Shown here one piece after another: positions 15,301-22,084 of a DNA stretch of 22,084 nucleotides. The translations under genes and the position numbers were made by a program. The stretch's first letter is position 1, and every line of letters begins with the position of its first letter. The notes beneath the pieces are model-generated. The model did no database searches. It worked only from the letters and a program-made list of their open reading frames with translations, and was not told where the DNA came from. The DNA is from Alistipes sp. (GTDB taxonomy: Bacteria; Bacteroidota; Bacteroidia; Bacteroidales; Rikenellaceae). The stretch lies in assembly GCA_017380955.1 (NCBI GenBank), contig JAFOCZ010000018.1, positions 1-22,084 of the forward strand. Direction: 5' to 3'.

Positions 15301-16242
15301 TTACTTCCAGAGAGCCACAATCTTCGTGATAATCTGCGCCACAAGCGGAACATCCGAGCCGCCACCACGAATCTTCGCACCACGCACCGCCGCTGCCAAC
15401 CACTCAAACTCGCTGTAGAGGTCGAGGTTGTACCACGTAGAGTACCATCCCGCCTGTATGAGAATGTCATCTACAATGTTGGCGATAGGGTTGTGCTGAG
15501 CAGGTACATCCTTATATTTAAGGTATAAATCCAGGAAGTTGAGGATATACTCTCTCTTGCGCTTGCGACGTTGCTGTCCTGTCATCGCCGTTGCCACACC
15601 CTTGCGATAGTGATATACATTCTCGTCGAGGTAGGCGATGCTCTTGGCATATCCCACAACCTGTGTCGAGACGTAGCAATCCTCGGCATATCCATACTTA
15701 GGAACGTAGATGGTGTTGTCGAGGAACAATTGGCGACGTATGCACTTGTTGCAGAGTGTGCCAAACGATACGTGGTTATACATATTGCGGATGTAGCGTG
15801 GTCGCTCGGCGGAGGTGTAGCAACGCTCGCGCTTGACACTCGAGCGTGTAGGGTACTCCTTGACATAGTTGAAGTATACCACATCTGCCGATGTCTCGGC
15901 AATCTTTGCGGCAATCTTCTCGATAGAGCCCTCCGAGAGCCAGTCGTCGGAGTCTACATTATATATATAGTCTCCTGTTGCCGCCTCCAAGCCTGTGTGA
16001 CGTGCTGCTGGCAGACCGCCATTCTCTTTATGCACAATCTTTATTTGGGGTCTGAGGTGCTCATACTTCTTGGTAATCAACTCCTCGAGAAGTTCTATGG
16101 AGCGATCCTTGGTGCCGTCGTTCACGAAGATAAACTCTATGTGTGGGTACGACTGCGAGAGTATCGACTCGGCAAACTCCACGATATACTTCTCAACGCC
16201 ATATATAGGCGCTATTATCGATATGGTGATATCCTTCTGCAT
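15301..16242 (-). CDS. GT2 family glycosyltransferase
   Basis: A 313-residue GT-A fold glycosyltransferase. It opens with ISIIAPIYGVEKYI, then VNDGTKD (40-46), ENGGLPAARHTGL (73-85) and the metal- and nucleotide-binding DSDDW (97-101). A later GYAEDCY holds the ED motif that usually provides the catalytic base. There is no membrane segment, so it acts on the cytoplasmic face. Donor and acceptor are unknown. It lies 32 bases after the SDR gene and is the last gene of the queA-led operon, which suggests that it uses or follows a CDP-linked product of the fusion enzyme and SDR. That link is inference. Confidence 0.88.
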   Translation of the reverse strand: MQKDITISIIAPIYGVEKYIVEFAESILSQSYPHIEFIFVNDGTKDRSIELLEELITKKYEHLRPQIKIVHKENGGLPAARHTGLEAATGDYIYNVDSDDWLSEGSIEKIAAKIAETSADVVYFNYVKEYPTRSSVKRERCYTSAERPRYIRNMYNHVSFGTLCNKCIRRQLFLDNTIYVPKYGYAEDCYVSTQVVGYAKSIAYLDENVYHYRKGVATAMTGQQRRKRKREYILNFLDLYLKYKDVPAQHNPIANIVDDILIQAGWYSTWYNLDLYSEFEWLAAAVRGAKIRGGGSDVPLVAQIITKIVALWK

Positions 16243-16274
16243 ATTAACTTCGGGTAGTATCTAAATCGTTGTTA

Positions 16275-17021
16275 TTACTCGTTGCTCTTTTTCACTCTGC
16301 CGCTCTGCATCTTATACTCATAGGAGTGACGACCCTCGGCACGGAAGTCGGCGTGGTAGCGCTCCAATACTTCGCGGAATACCTCGTCGTATTGCGGAAT
16401 GAAGAGGTCATCCTTTGCCCATAGATGCTTTAGGATTTCCGCTGCCAATTGGCGTGTGATGCTCAGGTCGTTAGCGCCATTGTAGAACGCCGTGCCCTTT
16501 ATCGAGCCTGGTGATATATTGAGGATGCGGTTTGTAGTGCCCGACATCTCGAGTTCCACGTTCACACTCTCGATGAATATCTTTAGTGCTGCCTTTGTAG
16601 CGCCATATACGGCAAAGAGTGGTGAGGATAGGAATCCTGCGATGCTACCCATAACGCCACAGTAGAAATCCTCCTTGGCGCTGATGCGAGGGTATAGGTG
16701 GTGGATGATGCGTAGCGGTGCTATGCTGTTGACATCGAAACTATCCACTATGTGCTGCTCCTCGATATCCTCAAAGTGCGCAAGGCGTCCAAATCCCGCG
16801 GTGATGATAAGGGTGTCTACATCGTTGAAGGTGTCGAAGATGGAGTAATCCTCGGCGCGCAGGTCAAACCTCGTGAACACAAACTTTGTGTTGCGATGCT
16901 CCTCCGCTACCTCCGTGCGGTCGACGATGTGTATGCGCCCGAAGCGCTCATCTTCGGCCAAAAGTGTGGCTATGGCGAGTCCTATGCCATTCGCACCTCC
17001 AACAATCAACGCCTCTCTCAT
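16275..17021 (-). CDS. Short-chain dehydrogenase/reductase
   Basis: A 248-residue classical SDR. The cofactor-binding glycine motif is GGANGIG (8-14). The catalytic tetrad is visible as N98, S126, Y139 and K143 (YGATK). The usual NNAG is ITAG. The C-terminal tail (about 225-248) is basic and somewhat longer than needed for the fold. Its ATG overlaps the stop codon of the upstream fusion gene (ATGA, 17018-17021), which implies translational coupling and a shared pathway. With a cytidylyltransferase next to it, reduction of a sugar or sugar phosphate to a polyol, or oxidation of a CDP-linked product, is plausible. Pairing of an SDR with a cytidylyltransferase is known for CDP-ribitol synthesis. 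Confidence 0.88.
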   Translation of the reverse strand: MREALIVGGANGIGLAIATLLAEDERFGRIHIVDRTEVAEEHRNTKFVFTRFDLRAEDYSIFDTFNDVDTLIITAGFGRLAHFEDIEEQHIVDSFDVNSIAPLRIIHHLYPRISAKEDFYCGVMGSIAGFLSSPLFAVYGATKAALKIFIESVNVELEMSGTTNRILNISPGSIKGTAFYNGANDLSITRQLAAEILKHLWAKDDLFIPQYDEVFREVLERYHADFRAEGRHSYEYKMQSGRVKKSNE

Positions 17022-18364
17022 AACTCAAAAACACTCTTGCGCTGGGCAAACTGCTGCATTATGCGTGCCATCGTGATGCTCTCCTTTTGGCGCATACGCG
17101 CAGAGTTGTAGCGCTTGTTTATTATGCAGGATACAAACTCCTGTAACTCGTATCTCAAACCTGGCTCATCCCACTTGTAGAAATACTTCTTGTTCATATT
17201 CTGATCCTCGTAGCGGAGTTCGAAGTAGTCGGTCTTCCACCAAGGTGATGGCACATAGGCATAGCCCTTAGTACCCGAGATTATAAGGTTACCCTCGGTC
17301 TTAACACCCAAACCTAACTGGAACGATGCCACAGCATTGCGGTAGCGGATGATACCTCGGGTGTAGATGTCCACGCCATTGTCGTTGAGGCGGCTGTAGA
17401 GTGTGACATCCTCATATTCTGTACCCAGCAGGCGGAGTATAGGGAGTAGGGGGTATGAGCCCATCTCATACAATGAGCCTCCCGCCTCGTTGGGGTTTAG
17501 TTCTCGCTTTAGTTTCTCCTCGCCCCAAAGTTTCGACTCCGAGGCATCTATGCCCACCACATCGCCAATAAGTCCGCTCTTGATGAGCGTTATGAGGTGG
17601 TTGAACGCAGGGCAGAATGCTGTCTTGTTAGCCTCCAGAAGTACAAGGTTATTAGCCTGAGCGATGCGGTATAACTCCTCGGCCTGCTCCTCGCGAAGTA
17701 CCATAGGTGTCTCGCACAAGACGTGACGGTGGTGTTCCAAGGCATATTTCGCCTGGTCGTAGTGGGCGAGGTGCGGTGTTGCGATGTATACGGCATCCAC
17801 CCTCTCGACAAGTTCCTCGAAACTCGCGCACACAAGGCTCTTATCCTTGGCGAGAGCCTCGGCGGCGGTAGGGACGATGTCGTAGAGTGCTGATACGCGC
17901 GCAGCATCTACCTTTGATGTCTCTGCCACAAGACGCTTTGCTATGCGTCCGCAGCCCACAACGCCGATGTTTACCACGGTCTCATTCTCGGAACGAAGCA
18001 TTGTAGAGGAGATACCCTCGGTGCGTGGCAGATATACCACCTTGCAATACTCCTTCAGGTAGTCGAACTTACCCTCCCAGTCGGAGCCTATGGCGAAGAT
18101 GTCGACGTCGTACTTTATGATATCGTCAATCTTCTGACCTATGTAATCCTCGATAACTATCTGATCCACAAAGCCTGTGGCCTTCACACGCTCCACACGC
18201 TCCATAACATTGTTGCGCACGTTGAGTTTGCCACGCTCGCGGTCGAAACTGTCGTTCGTAACTCCCACAATGAGGTAGTCGCCGAGGGCTTTGGCTCTGC
18301 GCAGAAGGTTTATGTGTCCCTCGTGCAGCAGGTCATAGGTGCCGTATGTGATAACCTTCTTCAT
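17018..18364 (-). CDS. TagD-like cytidylyltransferase fused to Gfo/Idh/MocA oxidoreductase
   Basis: A 448-residue two-domain protein. Residues 1-124 closely resemble glycerol-3-phosphate cytidylyltransferase (TagD): GTYDLLHEGHINLL with the HxGH motif (14-17), GSDWEGKFD (93-101), and the RTEGISST signature (114-121). Such enzymes make CDP-glycerol from CTP. Residues 131-448 are a Gfo/Idh/MocA-type NAD(P)-dependent oxidoreductase, with a Rossmann motif VGCGRIA (136-142) and an AGGSLYEMGSYPL segment. The conserved E-K-P, whose Lys is usually catalytic, reads E218-T219-P220, so the oxidoreductase half may have altered activity. The gene is 12 bases after queA and overlaps the SDR by 4 bases. The most likely role is to supply a CDP-activated polyol or modified sugar for a surface glycan; the exact substrate is unknown. 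Confidence 0.88.
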   Translation of the reverse strand: MKKVITYGTYDLLHEGHINLLRRAKALGDYLIVGVTNDSFDRERGKLNVRNNVMERVERVKATGFVDQIVIEDYIGQKIDDIIKYDVDIFAIGSDWEGKFDYLKEYCKVVYLPRTEGISSTMLRSENETVVNIGVVGCGRIAKRLVAETSKVDAARVSALYDIVPTAAEALAKDKSLVCASFEELVERVDAVYIATPHLAHYDQAKYALEHHRHVLCETPMVLREEQAEELYRIAQANNLVLLEANKTAFCPAFNHLITLIKSGLIGDVVGIDASESKLWGEEKLKRELNPNEAGGSLYEMGSYPLLPILRLLGTEYEDVTLYSRLNDNGVDIYTRGIIRYRNAVASFQLGLGVKTEGNLIISGTKGYAYVPSPWWKTDYFELRYEDQNMNKKYFYKWDEPGLRYELQEFVSCIINKRYNSARMRQKESITMARIMQQFAQRKSVFEL

Positions 18365-18376
18365 CTGTTTGGTTGT

Positions 18377-19588
18377 TTAGTATACCTTCAGTAGCGACGA
18401 ATCTCCGTAACTCAAGAATCGGAAGTCGTGCGATAGAGCATAGTCGTAAATGCGCTTCCAGTTATCACCAACATAGGCGCTTACCAGGAGCAGCAGCGTA
18501 GACTTTGGCTGGTGGAAGTTTGTGATTATGTAGTTCACTATGCGGAAGCGGTAGCCCAGGGGTGTTATCATAATCTGCGTCGCCGCCTTTAGTTGCTCGA
18601 GGTTGTTGCTACGCATATAGTCGAGCAAAGTCTCGGCAATCTCCACACATCCAAACTCCGCAGGGATGTCATACAACTCCCACTGTCCTACGACGCGCTC
18701 AATGTTGGGGTTACCCGAGGTCTTTATGCGCCAGGCAAGTGCTGCGAGCGACTCCATAGTGCGCACCGATGTAGTGCCTACGGCAACGATGCGACCTGCG
18801 TTCTTGAGGATGTTCTCAAGCGTAGGGCGTGTGATTACAAAGTGCTCGGTATGCATATTGTGCTGCGCGGCATCCTCATCCTTTACAGGCAGGAATGTTC
18901 CTGCGCCAACGTGCAACGTAACCTCCTCGAACGAGAAGCCATTGTCGCGCATCGAGGCTATGAGTTCGGGTGTGAAGTGTAGTCCCGCTGTGGGTGCTGC
19001 CACCGAGCCCTCGAAACGTGCGTATACGGTCTGGTAACGGGTGTTGTCTATATCCTCGCTCTCGCGGTTGAGGTATGGTGGGATAGGTATACGACCCAAG
19101 GTCTCGAGAAGTTGTCCGAATGAGCAATCTGCTGACCAGTGGAAGCGTATGATATGCTCGCGTGTGCCACGCTCCACAATCTCGGCACGCAGGGTGTGCT
19201 GTTCGCCGTTGTGCTCAAAGTCGATGCCTATCTCGCCCTCCTTCCACTTCTTGAGGTTTCCCACTATGCAACTCCACTCGCTCTCGCCCTTTATGGCAAA
19301 GGCACGTTCGTAGTCGGCAGGGTTGTGGGGCTCGAGACAGAATACCTCGATGCGTGCTCCTGATGCCTTGTGCATCACGATGCGCGCCCTGACCACACGG
19401 GTATTGTTGAAGACAAGCATAGCACCCTCGGGCAGATACTCCGCTACGTTGCGGAAGTGGCTCTCCGAGATGTTGCCGTTGTCGTATATAAGCAATTTCG
19501 ATGACGTGCGCTCGGCAAGCGGAAACTTCGCTATGCGCTCGTCAGGAAGATTGTAGTTGAAGTCGTTAATATCTATATGTCGTTCCAT
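18377..19588 (-). CDS. queA: tRNA preQ1(34) S-adenosylmethionine ribosyltransferase-isomerase
   Basis: A 403-residue enzyme that moves the ribose of SAM onto preQ1 in tRNA to form epoxyqueuosine. Family motifs are FNYNLPDERIAKFPL at the start, LVFNNTRVVRARI, AAPTAGLHFTP, LHVGAGTFLPV and TNFHQPKSTLLLLVSAY, in the right order. It is longer than the E. coli enzyme (about 356). I chose the ATG at 19588 rather than an in-frame ATG at 19645. The extension would cross the promoter -7 box and the family starts near this position. It is the first gene of the minus-strand operon that continues into the cytidylyltransferase fusion, SDR and GT2. Confidence 0.95.
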   Translation of the reverse strand: MERHIDINDFNYNLPDERIAKFPLAERTSSKLLIYDNGNISESHFRNVAEYLPEGAMLVFNNTRVVRARIVMHKASGARIEVFCLEPHNPADYERAFAIKGESEWSCIVGNLKKWKEGEIGIDFEHNGEQHTLRAEIVERGTREHIIRFHWSADCSFGQLLETLGRIPIPPYLNRESEDIDNTRYQTVYARFEGSVAAPTAGLHFTPELIASMRDNGFSFEEVTLHVGAGTFLPVKDEDAAQHNMHTEHFVITRPTLENILKNAGRIVAVGTTSVRTMESLAALAWRIKTSGNPNIERVVGQWELYDIPAEFGCVEIAETLLDYMRSNNLEQLKAATQIMITPLGYRFRIVNYIITNFHQPKSTLLLLVSAYVGDNWKRIYDYALSHDFRFLSYGDSSLLKVY

Positions 19589-19592
19589 ACGG

Positions 19593-19624
19593 CAAATATA
19601 CGAAAAAATGAGTAATTTGCCAAG
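19593..19624 (-). promoter_or_regulatory. Promoter of queA, possibly giving a leaderless mRNA
   Basis: On the minus strand, CTTG (19621-19624, one change from TTTG), a 20-base spacer and TATATTTG (19593-19600). Only four bases separate the -7 box from the ATG at 19588, so transcription would begin at or within a base or two of the start codon. Confidence 0.55.
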
Positions 19625-19643
19625 TAATAGTAGTCTCAGTATC

Positions 19644-19688
19644 AAACAAAGTGGTTACCCCGATAAATTTAGGGCAACCACTTTGTTT
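19644..19688 (-). terminator. Terminator of the lipoprotein gene at 19734-20345
   Basis: A 17-bp stem with one mismatch (19644-19660 with 19672-19688, 11-base loop) ends on the minus strand in TTTGTTT and lies about 45 bases after the lipoprotein stop codon. It insulates queA from upstream transcription. Confidence 0.75.
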
Positions 19689-19733
19689 GTAGTCGTATAA
19701 CATCGTTGGAATATTCACCGATGATTGTACCTG

Positions 19734-20345
19734 TTATCTTGTATAAGTTCCATCCTCAAGAGATTTGCGAATCTCTTTGTCAACCTTAAATTCTCTTAGA
19801 TAATAATAATCTGCATAATTATCGTTGTAAAGGTCATCCAACGGTGCGAAAAGACCCTCTAAGATAAGGTATGAGCCATCGAAATATTTAACCTCGCAAC
19901 TAAATGTATAATCGTGGATTGCGCTGTCGGTGTTCAACGTATTAGTCTCAGTGTCGTAATTATACGTGTAGGCAATGGACTTTGTAAGTGTCCCTTCCAT
20001 CATCTTGAAATAATATTGATACACCTTCGCTTCATAGAAAAGCACACCACAAGACCCTATTTCGCCTGGCGCTTTACGGTAAGGCTCCCACGTTCCATCT
20101 TCTTTTGTTGCGCAGAATGTTGGTACAACAGTATAATTAAGTAGTGTCTCTATGAGCAACGCGTCGTCAATTTCAGTAGATTGCTTAACCTTGCCGAGTA
20201 CATTTTCTAACTCGATGGAAGCCTCTGTATACCAATCGCTCTGCTCATTTTCTCTTGGAAGTTCGATGTGGAAAACTTCCTTTTGGCACGATACAGCAAT
20301 TATTGCCATAGCAGCCAATGTTAGTAAAATCTTTCTCATAATCAA
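19734..20345 (-). CDS. Lipoprotein of unknown function
   Basis: A 203-residue protein that I do not recognise. The signal peptide ends in a lipobox AVSC with Cys20 (Cys18 if Met3, at 20339, is the start), so it is a lipoprotein. The mature part is acidic and very rich in Tyr and Asp (YNDNYADYYYLREF near the C-terminus), with strand-like stretches (YTFSCEVKYFDGSYLILEG). It is visibly more AT-rich than its neighbours, which could reflect later acquisition or relaxed selection. It stands alone, with a canonical promoter and its own terminator. Confidence 0.75.
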   Translation of the reverse strand: MIMRKILLTLAAMAIIAVSCQKEVFHIELPRENEQSDWYTEASIELENVLGKVKQSTEIDDALLIETLLNYTVVPTFCATKEDGTWEPYRKAPGEIGSCGVLFYEAKVYQYYFKMMEGTLTKSIAYTYNYDTETNTLNTDSAIHDYTFSCEVKYFDGSYLILEGLFAPLDDLYNDNYADYYYLREFKVDKEIRKSLEDGTYTR

Positions 20346-20394
20346 TGGCTTTTAGGTTTATTACTTGCTGGGTACTATTTACCCTGTCTTGTTG

Positions 20395-20425
20395 CAAAGT
20401 TACGAAAAAATAAATAACTTCCAAA
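20395..20425 (-). promoter_or_regulatory. Canonical promoter of the 19734-20345 lipoprotein gene
   Basis: On the minus strand, TTTG (20422-20425), a 19-base spacer and TAACTTTG (20395-20402), an exact match to TTTG/TAnnTTTG. It leaves a leader of about 45 bases. Confidence 0.7.
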
Positions 20426-20524
20426 TATTTTAGAATAAAAATGTTTGCAATTTTATAGGAAGTGACTATGAAATGGTGAGGGTAGGGTGATGAATTATGG
20501 TTTTATCACTTAACATCCACCAAC

Positions 20525-20622
20525 TGCGATAATTCTTGGTGTGGAGTGGTGGTTGGTATGCGGAGTGAGTGTGTGGGATGGGTGGTGTGGCGGTGGGGTG
20601 ATTGTGGCAAAATGCGATAATT
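20525..20622. repeat. 10-base direct repeat bracketing a G/T-rich segment
   Basis: TGCGATAATT occurs at 20525-20534 and 20613-20622. The 78 bases between are strongly G/T-biased on the plus strand, with several GG and GGG runs, unlike the AT-rich surroundings. Confidence 0.6.
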
Positions 20623-20720
20623 TGCCGAATTTGCTTGTCGTGGTTAAATAAAAAGATAAAATGTAAGTAAAAGAAAATCAGTGATTTACCCCCCTTATTT
20701 AAAAATTTAACAGTGAAAAA

Positions 20721-20751
20721 TTTGCAGAGTCACACTTTTTTATTACCTTTG
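20721..20751 (+). promoter_or_regulatory. Canonical promoter of the OmpA-family gene
   Basis: TTTG (20721-20724), a 19-base spacer and TACCTTTG (20744-20751), an exact match to TTTG/TAnnTTTG. The predicted leader is about 90 bases long, much longer than those of other genes here. Confidence 0.7.
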
Positions 20752-20765
20752 TAAATATTTGTTAA

Positions 20766-20799
20766 CTATTTCACAATACCCCCATTCTTGGTGAAATAG
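20766..20799 (+). promoter_or_regulatory. Hairpin in the 5' leader of the OmpA-family gene
   Basis: A perfect 9-bp stem CTATTTCAC/GTGAAATAG (20766-20774 with 20791-20799) with a 16-base loop containing CCCCC. It lies between the predicted transcription start and the ATG at 20845, where it could affect mRNA stability or translation. Confidence 0.5.
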
Positions 20800-20844
20800 A
20801 TCGAAGCATTGTTTGGTAACTGTAATTTTATCTATTGTCTATTG

Positions 20845-22084
20845 ATGAAAGCAAGACTATTATTGGCGGTGCTCTTTACGATGTTTGTTATGGGAGCCTA
20901 TGCCTCTAAACCCGATTCGCTGACGTTGTCGAAGTGGAAGATCGGTGTTGCGACGGGATATCACGGTAATGTGATGCGATTCCCAGGCTTGTCTCGGGAG
21001 TTTTACTACGACAAAGATATGGGAAGTTCGGCGCTGATATTGCTCTCAGCGGAGTACACTCTTCCCCAAAACTTTAGTATACGTCCCGAGATAGGTTTTC
21101 TCAACCGTGGCGGTACTCAGTATCTGCGCAATGTGAACGAGGTGCGCAAGGGTATCTACAACCTCAAGGCTACATACTTCGACATCCGTGTGCCTGTAAT
21201 CTACAACATACCACTGCGCAATAGCATTTTGCAGCCATACATCTATGTGGCTCCTGTGGCGGGCTTTGTTGCCGGTGGCGAGATTAAGTACGACGAGAGC
21301 CTCAAGAGTGGCAAGGAGAATAGATACAACCTCGACTTGTCGCATAGCACCATTGCGAGTTCATACTTTGCTTGTATGGTGGGTGCGGGTGTTAAATACC
21401 CCGTTACTATACTCGGCATCAATTGCAGTGTGGGGCTTGAGTTGGGTTATGAGTATGGTTTTACGAATACATACTCGCGAATGGAGCGACACAACGAGAG
21501 TATCCATATCAACCACGCGGCAGGTGATGTCGTAGGCCCTCGCAAGAACTCAGGCTTTGAGGTTAAGGCCTCGTTGCAGGTGCCTCTGACGATATTCCAG
21601 CGACGTGAGAAGCCACAGCGCGAGAAGATTGTGGAGAAGATTGTGGAGAAGGTTGTGGAGTATGTTCCTGTACCACAGGTGGATAATAATGCACGGAAAT
21701 CTGCTGCTGCGAAGCCTGCTCCGGAGAGAGAGGATAGACCTTGCTACACGCTCGAGGAGATACAGAGTATGTTGCAGAGGGGCGAGGAGGTGCACGGCAA
21801 GACCATATGTGCCGTTAACGACATCCTCTTCGATAGTGGCAAGAGTGTTATCAAGGATGGCTCTAAGGCATATCTGCGTAAGATTGCAGATGTCGTAATC
21901 GAGACTGGCTTATACGTCGAGGTTAAGGGTCACACCGACAACACAGGTCCTGAGGATTTGAATCTCCGACTCTCGAAGGCACGCGCTCTGGTGGTTATGG
22001 AGTACCTCAAGGAGTGTGGTGTGTCGACAAAGAGAATCTCATATGCCTACTATGGCGAGGATCTCCCACTCTCGACAAACGAGA
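20845..22084 (+). CDS. OmpA-family outer-membrane protein, C-terminus cut by window end
   Basis: At least 413 residues, open at the right edge with no stop. Residues 1-21 are a signal peptide (cleavage near AYA). About residues 28-250 form an outer-membrane beta-barrel of the PorT-like type. A linker has three EKIV-type repeats (260-271), and from about 320 there is an OmpA C-terminal peptidoglycan-binding domain: VNDILFDSGKSVI, then GHTDNTG (362-368) and LSKARALVV. D365 and R380 have the 15-residue spacing of the diaminopimelate-binding Asp/Arg pair in Acinetobacter OmpA. It would tie the outer membrane to peptidoglycan. The start follows a canonical promoter and a roughly 90-base leader with a hairpin. 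About 30 or more residues of the OmpA domain are missing. Confidence 0.88.
   Translation, partial: MKARLLLAVLFTMFVMGAYASKPDSLTLSKWKIGVATGYHGNVMRFPGLSREFYYDKDMGSSALILLSAEYTLPQNFSIRPEIGFLNRGGTQYLRNVNEVRKGIYNLKATYFDIRVPVIYNIPLRNSILQPYIYVAPVAGFVAGGEIKYDESLKSGKENRYNLDLSHSTIASSYFACMVGAGVKYPVTILGINCSVGLELGYEYGFTNTYSRMERHNESIHINHAAGDVVGPRKNSGFEVKASLQVPLTIFQRREKPQREKIVEKIVEKVVEYVPVPQVDNNARKSAAAKPAPEREDRPCYTLEEIQSMLQRGEEVHGKTICAVNDILFDSGKSVIKDGSKAYLRKIADVVIETGLYVEVKGHTDNTGPEDLNLRLSKARALVVMEYLKECGVSTKRISYAYYGEDLPLSTNE
21622..21660 (+). repeat. 12-base tandem repeat encoding EKIV units
   Basis: Three consecutive copies of a GAGAAGRTTGTG unit (the third with one change) encode EKIVEKIVEKVV in the linker between the barrel and the OmpA domain. 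Copy number could change the linker length without a frameshift. Confidence 0.75.

Larger units (their letters stand above)
20346..20844. other. 500-base intergenic region between divergent genes
   Basis: No coding frame is supported. It holds the divergent promoters of the lipoprotein (20395-20425) and the OmpA-family gene (20721-20751). In between is a G/T-rich patch (20536-20607, only two C in 72 bases) flanked by a 10-base direct repeat TGCGATAATT (20525-20534 and 20613-20622). A hairpin lies in the OmpA-family leader. Confidence 0.6.

Noticed and set aside
15571..16257. Long open frame (228 codons) on the plus strand
   Set aside because: It is antisense to the GT2 gene. Cys/Leu/Val-rich without motifs, no promoter, and the GT2 motifs are clear.
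1..22084. tRNA, rRNA, CRISPR arrays or mobile elements
   Set aside because: I saw no T-loop-like tRNA signature, no regularly spaced repeats and no transposase or integrase motif, though this was by eye only.

Overview
The window looks like chromosomal DNA of a member of the Bacteroidales (Bacteroidota), perhaps an Alistipes-like gut lineage; the genus is a guess. The phylum call rests on three things. First, several genes are preceded by the Bacteroidota sigma-ABfr promoter (-7 TAnnTTTG, in the best cases with a -33 TTTG 19-20 bases upstream). Second, the gene content fits: an O/P-type porin, a PorT-like barrel joined to an OmpA domain, an archaeal-like debranching enzyme/GT4/GH57 alpha-glucan trio, and YceD-RpmF-PlsX. 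Third, lipoproteins and signal peptides are of Bacteroidota type. I see no tRNA, rRNA, CRISPR array, insertion sequence or phage gene.

Layout, left to right. 1-214 is a gene-poor edge with a minus-strand terminator. 215-733 (-) is a secreted YtfJ-like protein. 922-1389 (+) is a low-molecular-weight protein tyrosine phosphatase. It converges, over a shared terminator, on a YeiH-type anion exporter (1470-2798, -), with an O/P-type porin upstream (2866-3885, -). 3955-6208 (-) is a tight three-gene unit: [4Fe-4S] L-serine ammonia-lyase, SLOG/DUF1273-like protein, GNAT acetyltransferase. A roughly 100-base divergent promoter region separates it from hemW (6310-7422, +).

7586-12132 (+) is an alpha-glucan operon: GH133 debranching enzyme, GT4 glycosyltransferase, GH57 amylase-type enzyme. 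It ends in a 22-bp perfect hairpin that also serves a converging small lipoprotein gene (12211-12753, -). 12811-14802 (-) is yceD-rpmF-plsX, with a canonical promoter and an unexpected terminator-like hairpin between rpmF and plsX. An orphan 133-residue protein (14898-15299, +) reads away from the yceD promoter. It ends one base from the stop of a GT2 glycosyltransferase.

15301-19588 (-) reads as one operon: queA, then a TagD-like cytidylyltransferase fused to a Gfo/Idh/MocA oxidoreductase, then an SDR, then the GT2. The last three suggest synthesis or transfer of a CDP-activated polyol or sugar for a surface glycan. This is the least ordinary part of the window. 19734-20345 (-) is another unrecognised lipoprotein. 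A 500-base intergenic region follows, holding a G/T-rich patch bracketed by a 10-base direct repeat, and then an OmpA-family envelope protein (20845 to the window end, +) that runs off the right edge.

Many long frames opposite the real genes are by-products of codon usage and are not annotated.
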